This document shows positions 22,602 through 30,538 of a stretch of DNA of 64,000 bases, piece by piece. Below the pieces are notes generated by a model. It made no database searches and was not told the origin of the DNA. It saw only the letters and a list, made by a program, of their open reading frames with translations. Source of the DNA: Candidatus Defluviilinea gracilis (GTDB lineage Bacteria; Chloroflexota; Anaerolineae; Anaerolineales; Villigracilaceae). The translations under genes were made by a program, and so were the position numbers. Position 1 is the stretch's first letter; each line of letters opens with the position of its first letter. The stretch covers positions 434,001-498,000 of the forward strand of contig JADJWS010000002.1 in the NCBI GenBank assembly GCA_016716235.1, read 5' to 3'.

Positions 22602-22934
22602 ATGGTTCGTTTACGTTTACGTCGTATCGGTTTGAAGGGTCAGCCCACCTATCGCGTCGTCGCCGCGGACAAAGAGTCCCCTCGTGATGGCAAGTTTCTG
22701 GAAATTCTGGGCTTTTATAATCCCCGCACCCAACCTGCAACAGTCCATTTAAAAGAAGACCGCGTGTATCACTGGATGAAGAACGGCGCGTTGCCGACCG
22801 AGTCGGTGGCGCAGGTGTTCAAAGCCTCTGGCACGCTCGACCGCTGGGAACGCTTCAAGAAGGGCGAGGCAGTTGAAACGCTCGTCAAAGAAGCGGACGA
22901 GGCGGAAGCCAAACGCAAAGAAGTGAAGAAGTAA
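22602..22934 (+). CDS. rpsP: 30S ribosomal protein S16
   Basis: A 110-aa small-subunit protein. MVRLRLRRIGLKGQPTYRVV, ADKESPRDGKFLEILGFYNP and HWMKNGALPTESV are classic S16 blocks; a Lys/Glu-rich tail extends it beyond the ~80-aa core. AGGAG lies before the ATG. The order rpsP-khpA-rimM is the conserved bacterial ribosome-maturation operon; trmD and rplS, often next, are missing here. The ~140-nt leader has a TAAAAT and a small TTGGCGTT/AACGCCAG hairpin whose role I cannot tell. Confidence 0.97.
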   Translation: MVRLRLRRIGLKGQPTYRVVAADKESPRDGKFLEILGFYNPRTQPATVHLKEDRVYHWMKNGALPTESVAQVFKASGTLDRWERFKKGEAVETLVKEADEAEAKRKEVKK

Positions 22935-22943
22935 ATTTATTGA

Positions 22944-23003
22944 TTACGCAATACGCGGTACGAAGTAAGAAATACTGCGTATTGTGTACTTCGTAAAGAG
23001 CGC
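22944..23003. repeat. Intergenic inverted repeat (ACGCAATACGC type)
   Basis: ATTACGCAATACGCGGTACGAAGT is mirrored imperfectly by ACTGCGTATTGTGTACTTCGTAA between rpsP and khpA. This low-complexity type occurs only once here. Confidence 0.5.
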
Positions 23004-23009
23004 AATACG

Positions 23010-23246
23010 ATGAAAGAATTAATCGAGTACATCGCAAAGTCGTTAGTGGATCATCCTGAGGAAGTGCACGTGACTCAATCGGGAGGCGGTTCGCGCGCGC
23101 GCATCGAGTTGAGCGTGTCGAAAGACGACATGGGGCGCGTCATCGGCAAAGGCGGCAAGGTCGCCAACTCCATCCGCGCGTTGTTGCGAGTGGCGGCGGA
23201 GCGCGAAGGCAAGCAAGCCACGCTCGATGTGGTCGAGCCAGAATAA
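23010..23246 (+). CDS. khpA: KhpA-like KH domain RNA-binding protein
   Basis: A 78-aa single-KH-domain protein. LIEYIAKSLVDHPEEVHV and the GxxG-type loop VIGKGGKVANSIRALL define the KH fold. KhpA binds small RNAs and mRNAs with KhpB in Gram-positive bacteria and affects cell division and envelope; the conserved rpsP-khpA-rimM context suggests a link to ribosome maturation. Its stop overlaps the rimM start by one base (TAATG), so translation is coupled. Confidence 0.93.
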   Translation: MKELIEYIAKSLVDHPEEVHVTQSGGGSRARIELSVSKDDMGRVIGKGGKVANSIRALLRVAAEREGKQATLDVVEPE

Positions 23247-23779
23247 TGGCAAAAGAAAAAGTCACAGGCTCGCCGAAAGGCGAGCCGCTTTATTTGAGCG
23301 TGGGATTTTTACGGCGTCCGCATGGGTTGCACGGCGAGATCATCATGGACTTGCACACGGATTTCCCCGAACGCATGAAGAGCGGGCGAAAACTTTTTGT
23401 CGGCGACGAACACAAGCCCGTCACTCTTGCCAGCGCGCGCCCGCATCAATCGGGTCTGCTTGTGAAATTCAAAAATGTTGAAACGCCCGAAGACGCGGGG
23501 ATGTTTCGCAATCAATGGGTCTTCGTCAAAAAAGCGGATGCGCCTCCACTGCCAGCGGGCACGATCTATCAGCACGAAATGATCGGATTCAAAGTTGTGG
23601 ATGAAAACGACAATCCGCTTGGCGAGTTGGTCGAGATTCTGGAGACAGGCGCGAACGATGTCTATGTAGTGCGGGATGACTCAGGCAAGGAGATTCTCCT
23701 CCCCGCGATTCCCTCGGTCATTCTGGACCTTCAGCCTGCCCGCCGTTTGGTGAGGGTTCATCTGTTGGATGGTTTATAA
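23246..23779 (+). CDS. rimM: Ribosome maturation factor RimM
   Basis: A 177-aa 16S processing factor that binds S19 and helps assemble the 30S head. The N-terminal beta-barrel shows LSVGFLRRPHGLHGEI; the C-terminal PRC-barrel shows IYQHEMIGFKVVDENDNPLGEL and VYVVRDDSGKEILLPAIPSVI. Length is normal for the family. Translation is coupled to khpA. Confidence 0.95.
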   Translation: MAKEKVTGSPKGEPLYLSVGFLRRPHGLHGEIIMDLHTDFPERMKSGRKLFVGDEHKPVTLASARPHQSGLLVKFKNVETPEDAGMFRNQWVFVKKADAPPLPAGTIYQHEMIGFKVVDENDNPLGELVEILETGANDVYVVRDDSGKEILLPAIPSVILDLQPARRLVRVHLLDGL

Positions 23780-23780
23780 C

Positions 23781-23962
23781 GGTGGTCGAGTAGTTTGTTC
23801 CCCCGCAGTTAAACTGCGGGGGAAACGATACGGTGGTCGAGTAGGGCGGAGCCTGTATCGAGACCACCATGCCGTAAAGCAACTCTTGTTACAAAAAATT
23901 GTATGCGTACCTGTGGTTTCGATACGCCCCGCGAAAAGCACGCGGGACTACTCAACCACCGA
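23781..23962. repeat. Paired palindromic repeat element, copy B (with extra half)
   Basis: GGTGGTCGAGTAG arms occur twice (23781 and 23831), the first interrupted by a CCCCCGCAGTT/AACTGCGGGGG palindrome. A core with GTAAAGCAACTCTTGTTACAAAA follows, then the inverted right arm ending CTACTCAACCACC. It separates rimM from dprA. Confidence 0.8.
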
Positions 23963-23964
23963 GT

Positions 23965-23970
23965 TAGAAT
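23965..23970 (+). promoter_or_regulatory. Leaderless promoter of dprA
   Basis: TAGAAT ends 7 nt before the dprA ATG, at the edge of repeat copy B. The repeat right arm lies where the -35 would be, so the repeat may influence this promoter. Confidence 0.4.
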
Positions 23971-23977
23971 CAAATTT

Positions 23978-25084
23978 ATGGACGACAAAAAATTCTGGGT
24001 CGGCTTCAACTTGATCAAAGGCATCGGCGCAGTCCGCATGCAGGGACTGGTCGCGTACTTCGGCGACTTGGAGTCCGCGTGGGGAGCCGCGCCGAACGAA
24101 TTGGCTGAGGCAGGCTTGGGGTTGAAGGTGATCGAGCGCGTGGTGCAAGCGCGCGAAAATGTCGACCTTGATAAAGTCTGGGACAAAATCGAAAAGCAAG
24201 GAATCAAAATCCTGACATGGCAGGATGAAGCGTATCCGCAGCGACTGAAAGAAATTGACCAGCCTCCGCCTGTGTTGTACATCCGCGGTGAATATCTGCC
24301 TGATGATCTATTCGCAGTTGCCATCGTCGGCACGCGGCGAGTGACTCCGTATGGACGACAGATCACCGAAGAGTTGTCCGCTTTTCTCGCGGCGAACGGC
24401 ATGACCGTCATCAGCGGACTGGCGCGCGGCGTGGACGCGGTCGCGCATCAATCCACGTTGAAGGCGGGCGGACGAACAATTGGCGTGTTGGGTTCGGGTG
24501 TGGACAAGATCTATCCGCCTGAACATCGCGCGCTCGCGGAACAAATGATGGAGCGCGGCGCAATCATCAGCGATTACGCGCCAGGCACGCCGCCCGACGC
24601 GTCGAACTTCCCGCCGCGTAACCGAATCATTTCGGGCTTGTCGCTTGCAGTCGTTGTCGTAGAGGCGGGCGAGACAAGCGGCGCATTGATCACCGCCGAG
24701 TTTGCCGCCGAGCAGGGACGTGAAGTCTTCGCCGTCCCTGGGAGTATCCTTGCGCCGCAAAGCAAAGGCACGAATAAATTGATCCAAAACGGCGCGCTTC
24801 CGCTGTTGAGCGTCAACGATTTGATGCAAGCATTAGACATCACGCGCGTCGGTGAACACAAAGCCGCACGTAAGATCATGCCCTCTGATGCAATCGAAGC
24901 AAAACTATTAACTGTGTTGACGAACGAGCCGATGCAGATTGACGAGATCCGCAATCAATCCGAGTTGCCCATCGAGAAAGTGTCCGCGTCTCTGGCGCTT
25001 ATGGAATTGAAAGGAATGGTAAGGCAGGTCGGTGGTATGAATTACGTCGCAGTGCGTGAGGTACAATCGGAATATAAAACATAA
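23978..25084 (+). CDS. dprA: DNA-processing protein DprA/Smf
   Basis: Loads RecA on incoming single-stranded DNA in natural transformation, and is also widespread in non-competent bacteria. The 368-aa protein has an N-terminal HhH/SAM-like region (LIKGIGAVRMQGLVAYF), the Rossmann DprA core (VAIVGTRRVTPYG, ISGLARGVDAVAHQ, LGSGVDKIYPPEH, RNRIISGLS and ETSGALITAEFA) and a C-terminal winged helix (MQIDEIRNQSELPIEKVSASLALMELKG split across the domain). The frame runs upstream into the repeat, but ATG 23978 follows TAGAAT by 7 nt. Confidence 0.95.
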   Translation: MDDKKFWVGFNLIKGIGAVRMQGLVAYFGDLESAWGAAPNELAEAGLGLKVIERVVQARENVDLDKVWDKIEKQGIKILTWQDEAYPQRLKEIDQPPPVLYIRGEYLPDDLFAVAIVGTRRVTPYGRQITEELSAFLAANGMTVISGLARGVDAVAHQSTLKAGGRTIGVLGSGVDKIYPPEHRALAEQMMERGAIISDYAPGTPPDASNFPPRNRIISGLSLAVVVVEAGETSGALITAEFAAEQGREVFAVPGSILAPQSKGTNKLIQNGALPLLSVNDLMQALDITRVGEHKAARKIMPSDAIEAKLLTVLTNEPMQIDEIRNQSELPIEKVSASLALMELKGMVRQVGGMNYVAVREVQSEYKT

Positions 25085-25090
25085 GTGCTC

Positions 25091-25233
25091 CGTTGGTTGA
25101 GTAGGGGCGAGCGATAGCGAGACCCGTATCGAAACCAACGATGTTCAAGAGGAATTTTGTAACAAGAATTGCTTTACGACGTGGTGGTTTCGATACGTCC
25201 CGCGACGAGCATCGCGGGACTACTCAACCACCG
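25091..25233. repeat. Paired palindromic repeat element, copy C (reverse orientation)
   Basis: Left arm TTGGTTGAGTAGG ... GTATCGAAACCAA, core of about 42 bp, inverted right arm ending CTACTCAACCACC. The core reads as the reverse complement of copy B (shared GTAAAGCAA, CTTGTTACAAAA), so the element has inserted in both orientations. Confidence 0.85.
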
Positions 25234-25261
25234 AATTACTCTGGGATCAAAATATTTGCTA

Positions 25262-26353
25262 ATGAATCCACACACATACGCTGTCATCATGGCTGGAGGC
25301 GGGGGGACTCGTCTGTGGCCTCTCTCACGCAAAGAAACGCCGAAACAATTATTGCCTTTGCTCGGCAAAGAGACTCTTTTTCAAAGCACGGTTGCGCGGC
25401 TGGAGGCGTTGTTTCCGCCTGAACGAATCTTGATCGTCACCGTTGCAGAGCAAGCGCGTGTGATGCAGGAACAAGTCCCTGCCATCCCCAAAGAGAACTA
25501 TTTGATCGAGCCTGCGCCGCGCGGGACGGCGTCTGTGGTAGCATTGGCGGCGGCGGTTTTGCAAAAGCGCGATCCGCAAGCGATGATGACGATCCAAACA
25601 GCGGACCATCACATCCGCAACAAGGATCTGTTCAAGTACCTCATCGCTTCTGCATTCGATGTGGCGGAAAAAGAGTATCTCGTCACGCTGGGAATCACAC
25701 CGACGTTTCCATCCACTGGATATGGGTATATTCAACAAGGCGAGCCATTGCCTGACGAATACAAATATCCTGTCTACACAGTGAAGCGATTCAAAGAGAA
25801 GCCCGATGAAGTCACCGCGCAACAGTTGCTTCAAAGCGGCGACCATTCATGGAACAGCGGCATGTTCGTTTGGAAAACAAACGTGATTCTCGCCGAAGTT
25901 GAACGTCAAATGCCCGAACTCTTCAAAGTTGTTAGCGAAATTTCGTCCGCGTGGGATACTCCAAAACGCGAGGCTGTGATACAAGAGCATTGGTCGGGGC
26001 TGAAAAGCCAGACGATTGATTACGGGATCATGGAACACGCGGAGAAAGTTGCAGTCCTTCCCGCGGGCGGACTCGGTTGGAGCGACGTGGGCGCGTGGGA
26101 TTCGTTGTTCGAAGTGTTGATGCCAGACGCGAATGGAAATGTCGCGGTCAATACCGAGCATATCGAAATCGACTCGCATCACACGCTCGTCTACAGCGCA
26201 AACAACGGACGCTTGATGGTCACTATTGGTATGGATAACGTGATTGTGGTAGATTCGGGCGACGTGCTGTTGGTCTGCAAAGCGGATCAAGCCCAGCGCG
26301 TGCGCGATGTTGTGGAAAAGTTGAAGAAAGCGAAACAGGAGAAATTTTTGTAA
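25262..26353 (+). CDS. manC: Mannose-1-phosphate guanylyltransferase
   Basis: Makes GDP-mannose from mannose-1-phosphate and GTP, for glycans or compatible solutes. The 363-aa nucleotidyltransferase has VIMAGGGGTRLWPLSRKETPK with the signature loop, LIEPAPRGTASVVALAA, TADHHI, FPSTGYGYIQ, VKRFKEKP, WNSGMFVWK and IDYGIMEHAEKV. It is the GT domain only and lacks the cupin PMI domain of bifunctional forms. ATG 25262 is the first start after the repeat; the longer frame would translate the repeat. Confidence 0.94.
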   Translation: MNPHTYAVIMAGGGGTRLWPLSRKETPKQLLPLLGKETLFQSTVARLEALFPPERILIVTVAEQARVMQEQVPAIPKENYLIEPAPRGTASVVALAAAVLQKRDPQAMMTIQTADHHIRNKDLFKYLIASAFDVAEKEYLVTLGITPTFPSTGYGYIQQGEPLPDEYKYPVYTVKRFKEKPDEVTAQQLLQSGDHSWNSGMFVWKTNVILAEVERQMPELFKVVSEISSAWDTPKREAVIQEHWSGLKSQTIDYGIMEHAEKVAVLPAGGLGWSDVGAWDSLFEVLMPDANGNVAVNTEHIEIDSHHTLVYSANNGRLMVTIGMDNVIVVDSGDVLLVCKADQAQRVRDVVEKLKKAKQEKFL

Positions 26354-26355
26354 CT

Positions 26356-26449
26356 CGTCATTGCGAGGAGGGCGTAGCCCGACGAAGCGATCTCCGTCAA
26401 CGTGTTGGAGATTGCTTCGGGCGGAAGAACACCGCCCTCGCAATGACGG
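26356..26449. repeat. Palindromic repeat (CGTCATTGCGAGG type)
   Basis: CGTCATTGCGAGGAGGGCG and CGCCCTCGCAATGACGG form arms about 94 bp apart end to end, with inner complementary blocks GAAGCGATCTCC and GGAGATTGCTTC. Such elements are common dispersed intergenic repeats across bacteria. It lies between manC and topA. Confidence 0.75.
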
Positions 26450-26463
26450 TGTAAAGGTAATTT

Positions 26464-28785
26464 ATGGAAGCCTATTGTATGAAATGCAAGACCAAACGTG
26501 AGATGAAAGACCCTGTCGCGGGTTTCAACGCGAAGGCGTCTCCTGTCACGATTGGCACTTGCTCAGTGTGTGGAACAAAACTATATCGCATGGGAAAGAC
26601 CGACGCGCACGCGGGACTCGTCCCGCCGCCGAAGCCTGAGAAGGTGGCAAAGGTGGAAAAGCGCGACGGCAAACTCGTCATCGTCGAATCGCCCGCGAAG
26701 GCGAAGACCGTCGGTCGTTTTCTCGGCAAGGGATACACAGTCCGCGCATCGGTGGGGCATGTGCGTGATTTGTTGAAGTCGCAGTTATCGGTGGATGTGG
26801 ACAACGGCTTCACGCCGAAGTATCGCGTGCCAAACGAGAAAAAAGAAGTCGTCAAAGAACTCAAGAAGTTGGCGCAAAAAGCCGAAGAGATTTATCTCGC
26901 AACCGATCCCGACCGCGAAGGCGAATCGATTTCGTGGCATTTGCTCGAGTCGGCAGAGATCGAACCTGCGCGCACGAAGCGCGTCGTCTTTCACGAGATC
27001 ACCGAACCCGCCATCAAAGAAGCGTTCTCGCATCCGCGCGACATCAACATGGATTTGGTGAACGCCCAGCAAGCGCGTCGCGTGCTGGATCGTTTGGTCG
27101 GCTACAGCATCAGCCCGATCCTCTGGGAGAAGGTGCGCGGACGCCTGTCGGCGGGACGCGTTCAATCGGTGGCGCTCAGGCTGATCGTCGAGAGAGAACG
27201 TGAGATCGAAGCGTTCGTGCCTGTCGAGTATTGGTCCATCCATGGCGAGTTCCAGCCCGAGGGATTGAAATCCAATTTTCTTGCGAAGCTGGCGAAGATA
27301 GACGATGCCGATCCCGAACTGCCCAACGAAGAAACGGTCAAGCCGATCCTTGTGGATATGGAGACTGCCGCGTACACGGTGACGAAGGTCAAGCGCGGCG
27401 AACGCCGACGTAAGCCTGCCGCGCCGTTTACGACTTCGACCCTGCAACAGGAGGCTTCGCGCAAACTCGGCTTCACCGCCAAACGCACGATGGCGCTGGC
27501 GCAGGGATTATATGAAGGGCAGGACGTGGGCAACGGCGGCACGACGGGTCTCATCACCTACATGCGAACCGACTCGACCAACGTTTCCGCTCTCGCGCAA
27601 CAGGAAGCGCGGCAATATGTGACGGGAAAATACGGCGCAGACTTTTTGCCTGACGAACCGCCGCAATATACAAAACGCTCCGCCAACGCGCAAGAAGCGC
27701 ACGAAGCGATTCGCCCAACCTCGGTGATGCGCGAACCTGAATCGGTGAAAGAATTTCTCGAGCCTGCCATGTTCAAGTTGTATCGTTTGATCTGGCAACG
27801 CTTTGTCGCTTCGCAGATGGAAGCGGCGGTATACGACACGCTACAAGTAGAAGTGACAGGCAAAACAAGCGCGCACGAATATTTATTGCGCGCCTCTGGT
27901 TCTGCGGTGAAGTTCGCGGGCTTTTTGGTCGTGTATGAAGAAGCCAAGAACGAAGATAAAAAATCGGAAGAAGATGAGGAAGAGAATGTCAAAATCCCTG
28001 CGGGCATTGCCGAGGGACAAAAGCAGGAATTGATTCGCCTCATCCCCGAACAACATTTCACACAACCGCCGCCGCGTTATTCGGAAGCGTCGCTTGTGCA
28101 AGCGCTCGAAGAAGATGGCATTGGTCGCCCGTCCACATACGCGCCGACGATCTCCACGATCCAAGCGCGCGGATACGTCTTGCGCGAAGAAAAACGACTC
28201 GTGCCGACGGAGATCGGAATCCAAGTCAATGATTTGATGGTGGAATACTTCCCCGACATCGTTGACCTGAAATTCACCGCGCGTATGGAAGAAGACCTCG
28301 ACATGATCTCGAACGGTCAAGCCGAGTGGACGGAAGTGATGCACGAGTTCTATCATCCGTTCGCGGAAGACTTGAAAAAAGCGCAGGCAGAAATGCCCGT
28401 CACAAAAAGCGCGCCAGAAAAGATCGGGCGCATCTGTCCCACCGACGGCGGCGATCTCGTCATCCGTTATGGTCGCTTCGGCAAATTTATTTCGTGCGCG
28501 AACTTCCCCAATTGCCGTTACACCGAACCGTGGCTCGTCAAGATCGGCGTGCAATGCCCCAAAGACGGCGGCGACATCGTCGAAAAGAAAACGCGCAAAG
28601 GGCGCACGTTCTACGGATGCGCGAATTATCCGAATTGCGATTTCACCTCGTGGAAGCGCCCGCTCAAACAGCCCTGCCCAAAATGCAACGGCTTGCTTGT
28701 GTACGCCAACAAACGCGAAGCGCAATGCACGAACTGTCAGGAAACTTTCCTGCTCGAAACGATTATTCCCGAAACAGTTGAATAG
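26464..28785 (+). CDS. topA: DNA topoisomerase I with N-terminal DUF5679 domain
   Basis: Relaxes negative supercoils by a type IA mechanism. The 773-aa protein starts with an extra ~45-residue metal-binding-like module (YCMKCKTKREM ... CSVCGTKLYRMGK; two CxxC) matching DUF5679, then the Toprim domain from about 70 (LVIVESPAKAKTVGRFLG; DPDREGE), the core with GRLSAGRVQSVALRL, and the catalytic Tyr366 in GLITYMRTDST. Two C-terminal four-Cys zinc fingers (about 655-730) and a third Cys quartet end it. The first module is usually a separate small protein; the fusion is unusual outside this lineage as far as I know. Confidence 0.96.
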   Translation: MEAYCMKCKTKREMKDPVAGFNAKASPVTIGTCSVCGTKLYRMGKTDAHAGLVPPPKPEKVAKVEKRDGKLVIVESPAKAKTVGRFLGKGYTVRASVGHVRDLLKSQLSVDVDNGFTPKYRVPNEKKEVVKELKKLAQKAEEIYLATDPDREGESISWHLLESAEIEPARTKRVVFHEITEPAIKEAFSHPRDINMDLVNAQQARRVLDRLVGYSISPILWEKVRGRLSAGRVQSVALRLIVEREREIEAFVPVEYWSIHGEFQPEGLKSNFLAKLAKIDDADPELPNEETVKPILVDMETAAYTVTKVKRGERRRKPAAPFTTSTLQQEASRKLGFTAKRTMALAQGLYEGQDVGNGGTTGLITYMRTDSTNVSALAQQEARQYVTGKYGADFLPDEPPQYTKRSANAQEAHEAIRPTSVMREPESVKEFLEPAMFKLYRLIWQRFVASQMEAAVYDTLQVEVTGKTSAHEYLLRASGSAVKFAGFLVVYEEAKNEDKKSEEDEEENVKIPAGIAEGQKQELIRLIPEQHFTQPPPRYSEASLVQALEEDGIGRPSTYAPTISTIQARGYVLREEKRLVPTEIGIQVNDLMVEYFPDIVDLKFTARMEEDLDMISNGQAEWTEVMHEFYHPFAEDLKKAQAEMPVTKSAPEKIGRICPTDGGDLVIRYGRFGKFISCANFPNCRYTEPWLVKIGVQCPKDGGDIVEKKTRKGRTFYGCANYPNCDFTSWKRPLKQPCPKCNGLLVYANKREAQCTNCQETFLLETIIPETVE

Positions 28786-28793
28786 GAGTCACC

Positions 28794-28973
28794 ATGCACT
28801 TTGCGCCTCTTCCATATCTCGATCCTGGCTCTGGCAGTTTTTTGATTCAACTCGCCATCGCCGCACTGCTTGGTTTAGGGGTCGCATTCCGCGCCTCGTG
28901 GAGCAAGATCAAAGGATGGTTCGGAGTCAAACCGAAGCCGACCGAAGACGATGACGAATCAGAAAACGAATAG
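28794..28973 (+). CDS. YLDPGSG-type membrane microprotein
   Basis: A 59-aa frame starting 9 nt after topA with AGGAG before the ATG. It has the motif PYLDPGSGSFLIQL, one TM helix (about 15-33), a basic patch (RASWSKIKGWF) and an acidic end (TEDDDESENE). Small YLDPGSG proteins are known next to glycan or methyltransferase genes, with function unknown. It overlaps the methyltransferase gene by 23 nt in another frame, which strongly suggests both are real and translationally coupled. Confidence 0.75.
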   Translation: MHFAPLPYLDPGSGSFLIQLAIAALLGLGVAFRASWSKIKGWFGVKPKPTEDDDESENE

Positions 28974-30357
28974 CGGAGGACTACCCGCTTCTTTTCGGGA
29001 CCCCAGCGGGTTTTTGTTTTCTCGAGGCGGAGTCCTGTACCGACAGATTAATCGCGCTTACGAGCGCGATTATTCGCGTTTGATGGAGTCGGGGTTGTAC
29101 GAGAGGCTGGTGAAGGCTGGGTTTTTGATTCCGCATGTCGAAGCGAATCAGGTTGCCCCTGAGAGCGAAGCGTCCCCTAAAGGGGATGTAGCATTTAAAG
29201 TCATCCAGCCTGAGCGCGTGCCGTTCATTTCGTATCCGTATGAATGGTCGTTCGGGCAGTTGAAGTCTGCCGCGCTGGCGACGTTGACCATCCAAAAGCG
29301 CGCGTTGAAAGCGGACATGTCGTTGAAAGACGCGAGCGCGTACAACATGCAATTCGTGCGCGGCAAAGCGACGTTGATCGACACGTTGTCGTTTGAAGTG
29401 TATGAAGAGGGACAGCCGTGGGTGGCATATAAACAATTCTGCCAACATTTTCTCGCGCCGCTGGCGTTGATGGCATTGCGCGACGTGCGCTTGAGTCAAC
29501 TTTTGCGCGCCTACATTGACGGCGTGCCGCTTGACCTTGCGAGCGAATTGCTCCCAACGAAGACAAGATTTAATTTTGGTTTGCTTACGCATATTCACGT
29601 TCACGCGGGCGCGCAGAAAAAATATGCGGGTGAGGAAGTCAAGTCGCGTGGAGGTTCGATGAGCCGACAAGCGATGACAGGTTTGATCGAGAGTCTCGAG
29701 TCTACGATTCAAAAACTCGATTGGACTCCGCGCGGCACCGAATGGGGAAATTATTACGACATCACCAATTATTCCGACGCGGCGTTTGAACACAAAAAGC
29801 AACTCGTGGGCGAATGGTCGGCGCGACTCAAGCCCGCGCTCACCTGGGACTTGGGCGCGAACAACGGCGAGTTCAGCCGCGTGGCTGGCGCGAACAGCGC
29901 GTTCGTTGTTTCGTTCGATATTGATCCCGCCGCCGTCGAACAAAATTATCGGCAGATGAAGCACGATAAAACTGAGAATCTTTTGCCGCTATTATTAGAC
30001 CTGACGAATCCGAGTCCCGCCATCGGCTGGGCGAACCGTGAGCGCGATTCGTTCGGTGGGCGAGGTCCCGCCGATCTGGCGCTGGCTCTGGCGGTCATTC
30101 ATCATCTCGCGATTTCAAACAATGTGCCGCTACCTCAACTCGCGGACTTTTTTGCCGAAACCACAAAATGGCTGGTGATCGAGTTCGTCCCGAAGCAAGA
30201 TAGCCAAGTGCAGAAACTACTCGCCTCGCGGAAAGATATTTTCCCCTCGTACACACGCGAGGGATTTGAAGCGGCATTTGTTGAACGTTTCGCAATTCGA
30301 GAGGCGGTTGAGATCCGCGAATCGGAACGGGTGTTGTATTTGATGGAGAGGAAGTAA
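28951..30357 (+). CDS. Class I SAM-dependent methyltransferase
   Basis: A 468-aa protein. The N-terminal ~270 residues form a family-specific region (DPSGFLFSRGGVLYRQIN, SYPYEWSFGQLKSAALATL, KDASAYNMQFVRGK, FCQHFLAPLALMAL). The methyltransferase core follows with TWDLGANNGEFSR as the SAM-binding motif I, FDIDPAAVEQN and LALAVIHHLAI. It resembles NoeA-type nodulation-associated methyltransferases from memory; the substrate is unknown. It overlaps the YLDPGSG microprotein by 23 nt, so the two probably act together, perhaps at the membrane. Confidence 0.85.
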   Translation: MTNQKTNSGGLPASFRDPSGFLFSRGGVLYRQINRAYERDYSRLMESGLYERLVKAGFLIPHVEANQVAPESEASPKGDVAFKVIQPERVPFISYPYEWSFGQLKSAALATLTIQKRALKADMSLKDASAYNMQFVRGKATLIDTLSFEVYEEGQPWVAYKQFCQHFLAPLALMALRDVRLSQLLRAYIDGVPLDLASELLPTKTRFNFGLLTHIHVHAGAQKKYAGEEVKSRGGSMSRQAMTGLIESLESTIQKLDWTPRGTEWGNYYDITNYSDAAFEHKKQLVGEWSARLKPALTWDLGANNGEFSRVAGANSAFVVSFDIDPAAVEQNYRQMKHDKTENLLPLLLDLTNPSPAIGWANRERDSFGGRGPADLALALAVIHHLAISNNVPLPQLADFFAETTKWLVIEFVPKQDSQVQKLLASRKDIFPSYTREGFEAAFVERFAIREAVEIRESERVLYLMERK

Positions 30358-30368
30358 GTCAATAACGG

Positions 30369-30472
30369 CATGTCATGCTGAGGGACACCTCGCGCCCCGA
30401 AGCATCTCTGTTATTGCGATCGAGACTCTTCGGTCGCTGAAGAACGCTCCCTCAGGGCGACATGGTAGGTAA
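30369..30472. repeat. Palindromic repeat (TGTCATGCTGAGG type)
   Basis: ATGTCATGCTGAGG and CCTCAGGGCGACATGG form the outer arms, with CGAAGCATCTCT and AGACTCTTCGG inside. It is a single copy in this window of another widely distributed intergenic repeat type. Confidence 0.65.
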
Positions 30473-30502
30473 TTCAGGTGTTGTATTGAATGTGGGATGG
30501 TA

Positions 30503-30508
30503 TATAAT
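30503..30508 (+). promoter_or_regulatory. -10 box upstream of the 30539 gene
   Basis: TATAAT with a 30-nt leader that contains AAGGAAAAGG before the ATG; a conventional, leadered promoter. Confidence 0.5.
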
Positions 30509-30538
30509 TAGCGAAACCTGCGAAAAAAGGAAAAGGCT

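Noticed and set aside
28981..29964. 327-codon minus-strand frame
   Set aside because: Antisense to the methyltransferase; no domain, no ribosome site.
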